In this document: positions 1 to 7,500 of the stretch, in pieces
Layout: each line of letters begins with the position of its first letter
How positions within the stretch are numbered: the stretch's first letter is position 1
From: Amycolatopsis sp. CA-128772
GTDB lineage: Bacteria > Actinomycetota > Actinomycetes > Mycobacteriales > Pseudonocardiaceae
DNA length: 41,830 nucleotides
Direction: 5' to 3'
Assembly: GCF_002904295.1 (NCBI RefSeq)
Contig: NZ_PPHG01000070.1
Location: 1-41,830 of the forward strand
Notes under the pieces: model-generated
What the model was told of the DNA's origin: nothing
Database searches by the model: none
The model's input: the letters and a program-made list of their open reading frames with translations, nothing else
Translations under genes and position numbers: made by a program

Positions 1-226
1 CCTCCGAGGCCACCCGGTCGATGATCGCCTGCGGGCCGGTGTCGGTCACGCCGGGCCGCCGGTGCGAGCCGGTCGCGCCGGGCGGGGCTTCCGGGGTGGC
101 GGGTTCGTCGTCGTCATCGGCGGCCCGCCGGCGGCGACGGCGTCCGCCGTCGACCTGGGCACCGTGCTGGGCGAGCAGCTCAGCCACGGTCTTCTGCGGC
201 TGGTCGCCTCCGGTCTGGTCCGTCAT
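1..226 (-). CDS. Rv0497-like conserved actinobacterial protein, N-terminal part
   Basis: Only the first 75 codons lie in the window; the gene continues past the left edge. The reverse-strand ATG at 224-226 opens with MTDQTGGDQPQ, followed by a VAELLAQHG segment, a run of arginines (GRRRRRR) and an acidic stretch (ADDDDE). The VAELLA box plus Arg-rich linker resembles the cytoplasmic N-terminus of the M. tuberculosis Rv0497 family, membrane proteins found next to the Ppx/GppA gene. That neighbour is present here at 384-1367, same strand, which supports the call. The transmembrane part would be outside the window. No strong Shine-Dalgarno is visible. Function unknown. Confidence 0.6.
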   Translation of the reverse strand, partial: MTDQTGGDQPQKTVAELLAQHGAQVDGGRRRRRRAADDDDEPATPEAPPGATGSHRRPGVTDTGPQAIIDRVASE

Positions 227-383
227 ACCTGGTAATCCCCTGCGCGCTCCGGGTCCTCGGCACCCCGCGGGGAGGTACCCGACGGCAGCTCGGTGGCGCA
301 GCGCGCGCTGTACGCCGTCCTCTGCATGTCCGTCACCTCTCCACCGTGCCCATCCTCTGCGTGCGAAGTCCAGCCGTGTGCTT

Positions 384-1367
384 TCACCGGTCCTCCTGTG
401 CGCCGAAGCGCCCGGCGAGGGCGGCTCCAGTCTCATCCGCGCCGTTCGAATGGTCCAGCCGCCGCAGGATGACACCCTCTCGCAGAGCCCACGGGCAGAT
501 CTCGAGTTCCGGCACACCGAGCGCCCGCATCGTGGCCTGCGCGACGAGCGCACCCGCCACGAGCTGGTGCGATCGGCTCGCGCTGACGCCCTCGAGCTGT
601 GCGAGATCGGCGGCCGGCATCCGCGAGATGAAGGCCAGGAGCTGGCGCAATGCGGTGTCCGAGAGCGTACGTCGCACCCGCGGGCCCGCCGCCGAGGGGG
701 CGGCGCCGGTCAGCCGGGCGAGCGACCGGAACGTCTTCGACGTGGCGACGACCCGATCGGGTTCACCCCATTTGGTGACCTTCCGCGCGAGCTCGGTGAG
801 CTGGTCGTCCAGCCACGCGGACGTCGCGACGAGCTCCGAGCGCGTCGGCGGGTCGTGCTTGAAGCGGGTGCGCGTGGTCCGGCCCGCGCCCAGCGGCAGC
901 GATTCGGCCAGCACGGGCTCTTCGTCGCGGCCCATCGCGACCTCGAGCGAGCCACCGCCGATGTCGAGCACCAGCAGCTGCCCGGCCGACCAGCCGTACC
1001 ACCGGCGGACGGCGAGGAACGTGAGCCGCGCTTCGTCGGTCCCCGAGAGGACCTGCAGGTCGACCCCGGTCCGGTCGGCCACGCGGGCCAGCACCTTGGC
1101 GGAGTTCTTGGCTTCGCGGACGGCGGAGGTGGCGAAGGCCATCAGCTCCTCGCAGCCGAGCCGCGCGGCGGCGTCCTTCGCGGATTCGACCGCGGTCACC
1201 AGCTCGTCGGCACCGGCTTTGCCCAGCTCACCGCCGGGGGTGATCTGCTCGGCCAGGCGCAGCACGGACTTCTCGGAATGCATCGGCGTCGGGTGGGCGC
1301 CCCGGTGGGCGTCGACCACGAGCAGGTGGACGGTGTTGGAACCGACGTCGAGTACCCCTAGGCGCAC
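384..1367 (-). CDS. ppx: Ppx/GppA family exopolyphosphatase / pppGpp phosphohydrolase
   Basis: A 327-residue protein of the actin-like ASKHA ATPase fold that hydrolyses terminal phosphates of polyphosphate and/or pppGpp. The N-terminal phosphate-1 motif DVGSNT is at residues 7-12, a SGTDEARLTF segment near 108-117, and the phosphate-2 motif LDIGGGSLE near 134-142 with the catalytic-type Glu before it. Length matches the short actinobacterial two-domain form (domains I and II, no C-terminal HD domain). Start is GTG at 1365-1367, giving MRLGVLDVGSN. It sits downstream of regX3-senX3 on the same strand, matching the mycobacterial order where the Rv0496 homologue follows regX3 at a short distance. 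A hairpin at 1425-1470 separates it from regX3. Polyphosphate rather than pppGpp as the main substrate is inferred from the family. Confidence 0.9.
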   Translation of the reverse strand: MRLGVLDVGSNTVHLLVVDAHRGAHPTPMHSEKSVLRLAEQITPGGELGKAGADELVTAVESAKDAAARLGCEELMAFATSAVREAKNSAKVLARVADRTGVDLQVLSGTDEARLTFLAVRRWYGWSAGQLLVLDIGGGSLEVAMGRDEEPVLAESLPLGAGRTTRTRFKHDPPTRSELVATSAWLDDQLTELARKVTKWGEPDRVVATSKTFRSLARLTGAAPSAAGPRVRRTLSDTALRQLLAFISRMPAADLAQLEGVSASRSHQLVAGALVAQATMRALGVPELEICPWALREGVILRRLDHSNGADETGAALAGRFGAQEDR

Positions 1368-1424
1368 GGGTGTCCACGGTACCGGCCCCAGCGCCAGGTC
1401 TCGAACATGTAACCGAAAACACTC

Positions 1425-1470
1425 GGTGCGGTACCGCCCCGGCGCGCCTCCACCGGGGCGTTACCGCACC
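1425..1470 (-). terminator. Hairpin terminator after regX3
   Basis: Arms 1425-1442 and 1453-1470 are inverted repeats of 18 nt with one mismatch and a 10-nt loop. Read leftward, the stem is followed by a short GTTTTC stretch. It lies between regX3 (and its duplicated 3' tail) and the GTG of ppx, so it probably ends the senX3-regX3 transcript. Confidence 0.7.
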
Positions 1471-1476
1471 AAAAAG

Positions 1477-1826
1477 GACTTACGTCTCGAACTTGTAGCG
1501 CAGCCCGCGCACCGTGACCAGGTGCCGCGGCGAGCCCGGATCCGGCCCCGACACCGCGCCGCGCCCGGGCCTCCGCACCGACCGAAACCGGCGCGAGTTC
1601 GAGTCCGAGGCGATGCCCTCACCCGGCCACCCCGCCCTTGAGCCGCGGCCGGGCCTCCCCTCCCACCGGAACCCGCGCGAGCCCGAGCCCGGCCCCCACA
1701 CCGCGAAGGGGCGCCCCGCGAACCGAACCGCAAAGCGCCCCTCCCGGCACAAACCCGACTTACGTCTCGAACTTGTAGCCCAGTCCCCGCACCGTGACCA
1801 GGTGCCGCGGCGAGCCCGGGTCCGGC
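1477..1826 (-). repeat. Duplicated 3' end of regX3 (70-bp direct repeat, 280 bp apart)
   Basis: Positions 1757-1826, the last codons and stop of regX3, recur at 1477-1546 with about four mismatches in 70. The downstream copy encodes the RegX3 C-terminus again (GSPRHLVTVRGL-R-YKFET and TAA) but has no gene body. The spacer has a second diverged internal repeat, 1556-1609 against 1641-1690. The copy conserves the amino acids and stop codon, so it is a relatively young partial tandem duplication rather than convergence. No start codon or RBS supports translation of the tail copy. Confidence 0.85.
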
Positions 1827-2449
1827 TCGATCTTCGAGCGCAGGCGCTTCACGTGGACGTCCAGCGTCTTCGTGTCGCCCACGTAGTCCGCGCCCCACAC
1901 CCGGTCGATCAGCTGGCCGCGCGTCAGCACGCGGCCCACGTTGCGCAGCAGGTACTCCAGCAGGTCGAACTCCTTGAGCGGCAGCGACACCTCGGCGCCG
2001 TCGACCGTCACCACGTGCCGCTCGACGTCCATCCGGACCGGGCCGGCCGACAGCACCAGCGGGGCCAGCTCGCCGTCCGAGCCCGGCTCGCCGCCGCGGC
2101 GCAGCACCGCCCGGACCCGGGCGATCAGCTCACGCGCCGAGTACGGCTTCGTCACGTAGTCGTCCGCGCCCAGTTCCAGGCCCACGACCTTGTCGATCTC
2201 GCTGTCGCGGGCGGTCACCATGATGACCGGGACGGCCGAGCGCTGGCGCAGCTGCTTGCAGACGTCGGTGCCGCTCATCCCCGGCAGCATCAGGTCGAGC
2301 AGCACGATGTCGGCGCCGTTGCGGTCGAACTCCTCCAGCGCGGCCTGGCCCGTCACGGCGACCGCCGCGGTGAACCCTTCCTTGCGCAGCAGGAAGGCGA
2401 GGGGGTCGGCGAACGACTCCTCGTCCTCGACGATGAGAACCCTGGTCAC
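1760..2449 (-). CDS. regX3: OmpR-type response regulator RegX3
   Basis: A 229-residue two-component regulator. The receiver domain (1-115) has acidic pocket E8/D9/E10, phosphoacceptor D52 in LLDLMLPG, T79 and K101. The C-terminal winged helix ends VTVRGLGYKFET, as in OmpR/PhoB proteins. In mycobacteria RegX3 activates phosphate-starvation genes. Start is GTG at 2447-2449, eight bases after a GGAGG Shine-Dalgarno, and it overlaps the senX3 stop by 4 bp (GTGA), so it is translationally coupled to its kinase. An upstream extension of 62 codons is a shadow of senX3. Its 3' end is partly duplicated downstream. Confidence 0.95.
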   Translation of the reverse strand: MTRVLIVEDEESFADPLAFLLRKEGFTAAVAVTGQAALEEFDRNGADIVLLDLMLPGMSGTDVCKQLRQRSAVPVIMVTARDSEIDKVVGLELGADDYVTKPYSARELIARVRAVLRRGGEPGSDGELAPLVLSAGPVRMDVERHVVTVDGAEVSLPLKEFDLLEYLLRNVGRVLTRGQLIDRVWGADYVGDTKTLDVHVKRLRSKIEPDPGSPRHLVTVRGLGYKFET

Positions 2450-3687
2450 AGGTTTCCTCCATGATCTGGGCTGTCCTGCCCGGTAACCACGAGCCTGGGG
2501 GTGCGCTCGGGGGTCTTCTCCTGCCGCGGTGCCGGCGAGGTCTTGGCCGCCCGCGCCGGCTCGGCGGCCGGTTCGGGGCTGACGTGCGCGGGGATGCGCA
2601 GGGTGAACGTCGAGCCGGTGCCCGGACGGCTCCACAGCCCGACCGAGCCGCCGTGGTTGGCCGCGACGTGCTTGACGATCGCCAGCCCGAGTCCGGTGCC
2701 GCCGGTGGCGCGCGAGCGGGCCTTGTCGGCGCGGTAGAAGCGCTCGAACACGCGCTGCTGCTCGTCCTCGGCGATGCCGATGCCGCGGTCGGTGACGGCG
2801 ATCTCGACCATCCCGTCGGCCAGCCGCCGCGAGATGGACACCGGGCTGCCGGCCGGCGAGTACGCGACGGCGTTCTCCAGCAGGTTCGACAGCGCGGTGA
2901 CCAGCAGCGTGCGGTCGCCCTCGATGAGCAGGCCGCTGGCCACGTCGGTGGTGATGCTGATGTCGGCGGACTCGGCCGAGAGCGTGGTGCGGCCGAGCGA
3001 CTCGCGCACGACCGCGTCGACCTCGACGACGTTGAGGTCGGGCAGCCGTTCCGCGCCCTGCAGCCGCGACAGCGCGATCAGCTCGGTGACGAGCTGGCCG
3101 AGCCGGGTGGACTCGCGCAGGATCTTGCCGCCGAAGCGGCGGACCTCCTCGACGTCCTCGGCGGCGTCGAGCACGGCCTCGGTGAGCAGCGCGATCGCGC
3201 CCACCGGGGTCTTGAGCTCGTGGCTGACGTTGGCGACGAAGTCGCGGCGCACGGCCTCCAGCCGGATGGCCTCGGAGTGGTCGACGGCCTCGACGACGGT
3301 GAAGCCGTCGCCGAGCGGCCGGACCTGCCCGAGCACCGCCTCCGGCTGGCGGCCGCGCGCTTCGAGCGGCGAGAGGTCGATCTCCAGGGGTTCGTCGGTC
3401 TCGGCGACCTGTTCGGCGGCCTTGCGGGCCCGCGGGTCGGCCTGGTTGACCTTCACCAGGCCCAGCTCGTACGCGCGCGGGTTGTGCAGCACCATGTCGC
3501 CGAACCGGTTGAGCACGACGATGCCGTTGGTGGAGGAGCGGACCAGCCGTTCGAGGAGCTCGGCGACGGTCGGACCGGGCGGCCGGGCCTCTTCCCGGCG
3601 GGTCCGCAGCCGCGCCAGGAAGTAGCCGGCCACCGCACCGGCCACCAGTGCGCCGATGGCCAATGCGAGTGAAACAGGCGTGGTCAC
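2446..3687 (-). CDS. senX3: Sensor histidine kinase SenX3
   Basis: A 413-residue membrane kinase. One clear N-terminal transmembrane segment spans residues 5-25, then a PAS-like domain (about 40-140), a HisKA dimerisation helix with phospho-acceptor H156 in VSHELKTP, and an HATPase_c domain with N-box N272 (NLLENAVAYS), G1 DRGIGI (300-305) and G2 GGTGLGLAI (329-337). The Pro/Ala-rich tail after residue 370 is variable. Start is GTG at 3685-3687. It pairs with regX3, the phosphate-responsive system of actinobacteria. Only one membrane helix and no obvious extracellular sensor are visible, consistent with SenX3 sensing through PAS or partners (family knowledge). Confidence 0.93.
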   Translation of the reverse strand: MTTPVSLALAIGALVAGAVAGYFLARLRTRREEARPPGPTVAELLERLVRSSTNGIVVLNRFGDMVLHNPRAYELGLVKVNQADPRARKAAEQVAETDEPLEIDLSPLEARGRQPEAVLGQVRPLGDGFTVVEAVDHSEAIRLEAVRRDFVANVSHELKTPVGAIALLTEAVLDAAEDVEEVRRFGGKILRESTRLGQLVTELIALSRLQGAERLPDLNVVEVDAVVRESLGRTTLSAESADISITTDVASGLLIEGDRTLLVTALSNLLENAVAYSPAGSPVSISRRLADGMVEIAVTDRGIGIAEDEQQRVFERFYRADKARSRATGGTGLGLAIVKHVAANHGGSVGLWSRPGTGSTFTLRIPAHVSPEPAAEPARAAKTSPAPRQEKTPERTPRLVVTGQDSPDHGGNL

Positions 3688-3772
3688 GGGCCGATCGTAA
3701 GCGGAGAAGTGGCCCTCCGGCCTAGCGTTGTCCGCCTTGTCGTGAGCACCGCGACACCTGGGGAAGACATGT

Positions 3773-3817
3773 TCGCCGGGGCTTCAGACGGCGTTCACCC
3801 GGCCGATTCCCCGGCGA
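3773..3817 (-). terminator. Candidate hairpin between aldo/keto reductase and senX3
   Basis: Nine-base perfect arms TCGCCGGGG (3773-3781) and CCCCGGCGA (3809-3817) enclose 27 nt. It lies 17 bp downstream of the reductase stop and about 90 bp upstream of the senX3 start. It could terminate the reductase transcript or be part of the senX3 promoter. The enclosed GTTCACCC (3793-3800) resembles the actinobacterial PHO-box core, but no convincing tandem copy follows. Confidence 0.35.
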
Positions 3818-3833
3818 GACATTCCGGGCGAAT

Positions 3834-4694
3834 TCACCCGAGCGTGGTGAGGTCGTCAGCGGTCAGCTCGAGCGCCGCCGCCGCGACGTTCTGCTCGAGG
3901 TGCCCGACGTCGCCGGTGCCGGGGATGGCGAGCACGTTCGGTCCTTGGTGGAGCGTCCACGCCAGCCGCACCTGCGCCGGGGTGGCGTCGTGGCGGCGCG
4001 CGACCTCGGCGACCCGCGCGTCCTCGCCGGTTCCGCTCGCGACGGCGAAGAACGGCACGAAGGCGATCCCGCGCTCGGCGCACAGCCCGACGAGCTCGTC
4101 GTCCTCGCGGCGGGCGCTCAGGCCGTACTGGTTCTGGACGCAGACGACCGGCGCGATCGCCAGGGCCTCGGTCAGGTGTTCCGGGCCGACGTTGGAGATG
4201 CCCAGCTCGCGGATCAGCCCGGCCTCGCGCAGCTCGGCCAGCACGCCGAAGCCCTCGGCGAGCGAGCCGGTGCCACGGTCGAGGCTCTGCCCGATCCGGT
4301 AGTTGACGACGTCGAGGTGGTCGAGGCCCAGCTCGCGCAGGTTCTCCTCGACCTGGGCGCGCAGCTGGTCCGGCCGGGCCGTGTAGAAGTTGCCCTCGTA
4401 GTCGCGCCCCGGGCCGATCTTGGTGGTGATCACCAGGTCGTCGTAGGGCGCCAGGGCGGTGTTGAGCAGTTCGTTGGCCGAGCGCGGCCCGGCGAAGTAG
4501 AAGGCGGCCGTGTCGAAGTGGTTCACGCCCAGCTCGACGGCGCGCCGGAGGACGGCGAGCGACGTCTCGCGGGCGCGGATGCCGCCGTCCGAGGTGGACA
4601 TCAGGCGCATCGCGCCGAACCCGAGGCGGTTGACTTCGAAGGAGCCGAGCTTCCAGGTGCCCGCCGCGGCGGCGGGGAGGGTGTTCGTGGTCAT
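3834..4694 (-). CDS. Aldo/keto reductase family oxidoreductase
   Basis: A 286-residue TIM-barrel NADPH-dependent carbonyl reductase. Start is ATG at 4692-4694 (MTTNTLPAAA) with GGAGG just upstream; the longer frame to 4943 has no RBS and overlaps the divergent gene. Visible motifs are GFGAMRLMS, FDTAAFYF (catalytic Asp and Tyr) and ITTKIG (catalytic Lys). The fourth tetrad residue, normally His, is Asn in DVVNYRIG, a feature of a subset of AKRs. The C-terminal AIPGTGDVGHLEQN supplies the NADP 2'-phosphate/ring-binding region. It is divergent from the regulator at 4762 with a 67-bp shared promoter region, so that regulator may control it. Substrate unknown. Confidence 0.9.
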   Translation of the reverse strand: MTTNTLPAAAAGTWKLGSFEVNRLGFGAMRLMSTSDGGIRARETSLAVLRRAVELGVNHFDTAAFYFAGPRSANELLNTALAPYDDLVITTKIGPGRDYEGNFYTARPDQLRAQVEENLRELGLDHLDVVNYRIGQSLDRGTGSLAEGFGVLAELREAGLIRELGISNVGPEHLTEALAIAPVVCVQNQYGLSARREDDELVGLCAERGIAFVPFFAVASGTGEDARVAEVARRHDATPAQVRLAWTLHQGPNVLAIPGTGDVGHLEQNVAAAALELTADDLTTLG

Positions 4695-4761
4695 GCCTCC
4701 AGCCTTCCGGCGCACCCCTCGTGACCACCGCGGTTGGCATCTTGCTGCCACACTGGAATAC

Positions 4762-5400
4762 GTGGAGAAGGTGACTGACGTCGTCATGGTGCGCGGCGAA
4801 GCGGAGCTGTTCGAACGGACGGCCCACCTCTTCGGGCTCGCCACGGAGATTTCCTGCGCGGCCCGCGACCTGCACACGTGGTCGGTGGCGCACCCGAGCG
4901 CGCCCGAGCGCGAGCAGTCCGTGCGCGGGATGACCGTGCGCAAGATCTACCAGCCCGGCGTGCTGCTCGACCCCGTGCTGGCCGATCACCTGCGGTTCAC
5001 GGCCGAACACGGCGCCCGGATCCGGATCTCCGAGCGCGAGATCAACGAGACGATCCTGCTCGACCGCCGCATCGCGATCGTCGCCGGCGACCACGTCGGC
5101 GGCGTCCGCGGCTACACCGTGATCAGCAGCCCGGCCCTGGTGCAGGGCATCCAGTCGCTGTTCGAAGCGGCCTGGCACGGCGCCACCGACCTCGAGTCCT
5201 ACCAGGCGCGGTTCACCGAGCTGGAAGCGCGCGAGATCCTCGAACAGCTGGCCTCGGGCTGCAAGGACGAGACGGCGGCCCGTGCCCTCGGCGTCGGCCT
5301 GCGGACCTACCGGCGGCGGGTGGCGGAGCTGATGGAGCTCCTCGGCGCGTCTTCGCGCTTCCAGGCGGGCGCCCGGGCGCGCGAAGCCGGGCTCCTGTGA
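4762..5400 (+). CDS. Helix-turn-helix regulator, divergent from the aldo/keto reductase
   Basis: About 212 residues. The C-terminal 60 residues form an HTH (LEAREILEQLASGCKDETAARALGVGLRTYRRRV), like LuxR/sigma-type HTH proteins. The N-terminal part (residues 10-150) looks like a sensor similar to the phospholipase-D-like region of actinobacterial TrmB-type regulators, with EREINETILLDRRIAIV. Candidate starts are GTG 4762, GTG 4771 and ATG 4786; none has an ideally spaced Shine-Dalgarno, so the start is uncertain. The stop overlaps the GTG of the next lipoprotein (GTGA), so the two are coupled. A role in controlling the adjacent reductase and/or the lipoprotein is inference. Confidence 0.75.
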   Translation: MEKVTDVVMVRGEAELFERTAHLFGLATEISCAARDLHTWSVAHPSAPEREQSVRGMTVRKIYQPGVLLDPVLADHLRFTAEHGARIRISEREINETILLDRRIAIVAGDHVGGVRGYTVISSPALVQGIQSLFEAAWHGATDLESYQARFTELEAREILEQLASGCKDETAARALGVGLRTYRRRVAELMELLGASSRFQAGARAREAGLL

Positions 5401-6269
5401 GGCGTGCGCTGCCGGCGCTGGTCCTGCTGACGTCCGCGTGCACGGTGACCGGCACGGCCGTGCCGGTCGGCAGCAACCTCGCGCTGGTCGACGCGGCCCG
5501 GACGGGCGCGGCCCTCGACGCGGTGAAGGCGGCCGCCGAAGCGGTGTTCAGCTACGACTCCGGCAACCCGGGCGCCTTCGACCAGGCCGTCGCGGCGGAC
5601 GTCACCGGAGCGGCGAAGGACCAGCTGACGCGGCTGTTCGACCAGCTCAGGAAGAGCCCGCAGCCGGTGCACCTGGTCACCCGGGTGCGGGAGGCGGCGG
5701 CCCTGGAGTTCACCGGCGACCGGCTCCGGGACCTGGCCGTGCTCGACCAGGACAGCGGCACGTCGAAGGGCCTGGCCACAGTGGCGTTCACGGCGATCCG
5801 GGACGGCGGGCACTGGCGGCTGTCGGACATCGCGGTGAACCCGGCTCAGCCCGCACCGGCGCCGCAGCCGGACGACGGCAGCCCGGGCGGGACGCGCGAC
5901 GCGGCGCTGGCGGGCGCCCGCGCGGCGGCGGCCGGGCTGTTCACCGCCGACAGCGCCGACCCGGAAGGCAGCTACGCGCGCACCGAAGCGGTGGTGGCCG
6001 ACCCGCTGCTGACCGCCTACCTCGCGAAGAAGACCTACTTCGTCGAGACGGTCCGCCGCAGCGGCACGAAGACCGTGCTCGGCCCGCACCCGATGGCCGG
6101 GGTCCTCGCGCTCACCGGCGAGCGGGGGATCGTGCTGTTCTTCACGACGCTGCAGGTCACCGACGCGGCGGGCAAGACCACCAGCCGCCCCCTGACGGCC
6201 GAGCTCGACGTCGTCCGCACCGGGGGCACCTGGAAGGCGACCGCCGTCCACCCGGTCACCGCGGCCTGA
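5397..6269 (+). CDS. Secreted lipoprotein of unknown function
   Basis: A 290-residue protein beginning at GTG 5397, which overlaps the previous stop by 4 bp. A short N-terminal hydrophobic stretch (ALPALVLLTSAC) ends in lipobox LTSAC, so it should be a diacylglyceryl-anchored extracellular lipoprotein. The mature part has two similar alpha+beta halves separated by a Pro-rich linker (PAQPAPAPQPDD, near residue 155); each half looks like a Mce-associated or NTF2-like fold (AAAEAVFSYDSGNPGAF in the first, AAAGLFTADSADPEGSYAR in the second). No catalytic motif seen. Co-transcription with the HTH regulator suggests a signalling or envelope role. Confidence 0.75.
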   Translation: MRRALPALVLLTSACTVTGTAVPVGSNLALVDAARTGAALDAVKAAAEAVFSYDSGNPGAFDQAVAADVTGAAKDQLTRLFDQLRKSPQPVHLVTRVREAAALEFTGDRLRDLAVLDQDSGTSKGLATVAFTAIRDGGHWRLSDIAVNPAQPAPAPQPDDGSPGGTRDAALAGARAAAAGLFTADSADPEGSYARTEAVVADPLLTAYLAKKTYFVETVRRSGTKTVLGPHPMAGVLALTGERGIVLFFTTLQVTDAAGKTTSRPLTAELDVVRTGGTWKATAVHPVTAA

Positions 6270-6329
6270 ACGTCAGGAAGGCCACCTCCAGGGACGCCGG
6301 GTCCCCGAGGTGGCCTTCACGAACCTTGG

Positions 6330-7079
6330 TCAGCGGCCCTGGTTGGCGACCGCGGCGGCGGCTTCCTTGGCCGCGTCCGGGTCGAGGTACTCGCCGCCCG
6401 GCTTCACCGGCTGCAGGTCCTCGGTGAGGTCGTAGCGCAGCGGGATGCCGGTCGGGATGTTCAGGCCCGCGATGTCGGCGTCGGAGATGCCGTCGAGGTG
6501 CTTGACCAGCGCGCGCAGCGAGTTGCCGTGCGCGGCGACCAGCACGGTCTTGCCCGCGCGCAGGTCCGGCACGATCTCGGACTCCCAGTACGGCAGGAGC
6601 CGCTCGACGACGTCCTTGAGGCACTCGGTCAGCGGGGCGGCGTCGCCGAGGTTCGCGTACCGGGCGTCGCCGACCTGGCTCCACTCGTCCTTCGGGTCGA
6701 TCGCCGGCGGCGGGGTGTCGTACGAACGGCGCCAGAGCATGAACTGCTCCTCGCCGAACTCGTTCAGGATCTGCTTCTTGTCCTTGCCCTGCAGCGCGCC
6801 GTAGTGGCGCTCGTTGAGGCGCCAGTCGCGCTTCACCGGGATCCAGTGCCGGTCGGCGGCGTCCAGCGCGATGTTCGCGGTGGCGATCGCGCGGCGCAGC
6901 AGCGAGGTGTGCACCACGTCCGGCAGCAGGCCGGCGTCGGCCAGCAGCCGGCCGCCCTGGCGGGCTTCGCCCTCACCCTGCTCCGAAAGCGGTACGTCCA
7001 CCCAGCCGGTGAACAGGTTTTCCGCGTTCCACGTGCTCTGCCCGTGCCGCAGCAGCACCAACGTCCCAATCTCGGCCAT
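6330..7079 (-). CDS. gpmA: 2,3-bisphosphoglycerate-dependent phosphoglycerate mutase
   Basis: Interconverts 3- and 2-phosphoglycerate in glycolysis. The 249-residue protein begins at ATG 7079 (MAEIGTLVLL); a GTG two codons upstream is an alternative start. Phosphohistidine H12 sits in RHGQSTWN, the proton donor E90 in LNERHYGALQG, and the second catalytic H184 in VAAHGNSLRA. Length is typical of dPGM. It lies near senX3-regX3 as in M. tuberculosis (gpm1-senX3-regX3), although here the reductase, regulator and lipoprotein genes intervene. A perfect 8-bp-arm palindrome at 7140-7159 is in its promoter region. Confidence 0.96.
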   Translation of the reverse strand: MAEIGTLVLLRHGQSTWNAENLFTGWVDVPLSEQGEGEARQGGRLLADAGLLPDVVHTSLLRRAIATANIALDAADRHWIPVKRDWRLNERHYGALQGKDKKQILNEFGEEQFMLWRRSYDTPPPAIDPKDEWSQVGDARYANLGDAAPLTECLKDVVERLLPYWESEIVPDLRAGKTVLVAAHGNSLRALVKHLDGISDADIAGLNIPTGIPLRYDLTEDLQPVKPGGEYLDPDAAKEAAAAVANQGR

Positions 7080-7139
7080 GGCCACAGCCTGCCAGAACGC
7101 ACCACCGGGCCGAGTGGTGACCTCCGTCCTACCCAGAGT

Positions 7140-7159
7140 GTGTTACTCCGAAGTAACAC
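7140..7159. promoter_or_regulatory. Operator-like palindrome upstream of gpmA
   Basis: GTGTTACT-CCGA-AGTAACAC is a perfect inverted repeat with 8-bp arms, 61-80 bp upstream of the gpmA ATG in a locally AT-richer stretch. Symmetry and size suit a dimeric repressor such as a TetR- or GntR-type protein. The regulator is not identified. Confidence 0.5.
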
Positions 7160-7446
7160 CTCACTCTTCGACATAGCCGGCTGCCAACAGCGCGCAAAAT
7201 TCCGGCCAGAGACTGCGCACCGTTATCGAAGCTTGCAAAATTCACTCGAACGGGCTAGCCAGTAGCCTTGTGATTACCCGCCGGGATCTGACAGGTTGAC
7301 TACGTCCCGAGCGGCCGGATTCCACGCACTCCCCGGCCGGATTCGGGCATTGACCGCGGCTCGTCTCCCCCCTGCCGAGCCGCGGCCCGCCCGGCCCCGT
7401 TGGCACCCCCCTCGTCACCGGGTCCTGATCGGCGGGAACTTCAGCG

Positions 7447-7488
7447 GGGCGGCTCGAGATCGCGACTCCCCCCTCCCTCGAGCCGTCC
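7447..7488 (-). terminator. Hairpin terminator after DUF4349 gene
   Basis: Arms 7447-7458 and 7477-7488 pair over 12 bp, with one wobble pair and an 18-nt loop, starting 13 bp downstream of the DUF4349 stop. No U-tract, as is common in high-GC actinobacteria. A second perfect 10-bp stem (7354-7363 with 7376-7385) lies further downstream. Confidence 0.5.
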
Positions 7489-7500
7489 CGCCTGTTCCGC

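Larger units (their letters stand above)
7080..7500. other. Gene-free region upstream of gpmA
   Basis: No credible coding sequence. About 7131-7265 is less GC-rich than its surroundings and holds the gpmA promoter region with a palindrome at 7140-7159 and a direct repeat GCAAAATTC at 7194-7202 and 7235-7243. The rest, towards the DUF4349 gene, has two strong inverted repeats: arms 7354-7363 with 7376-7385, and 7447-7488. No RNA gene recognised. Confidence 0.6.

Noticed and set aside
3786..3833. PHO-box pair controlling senX3-regX3
   Set aside because: A GTTCACCC core is present but no properly spaced second 11-nt unit; partly overlaps the reductase end.
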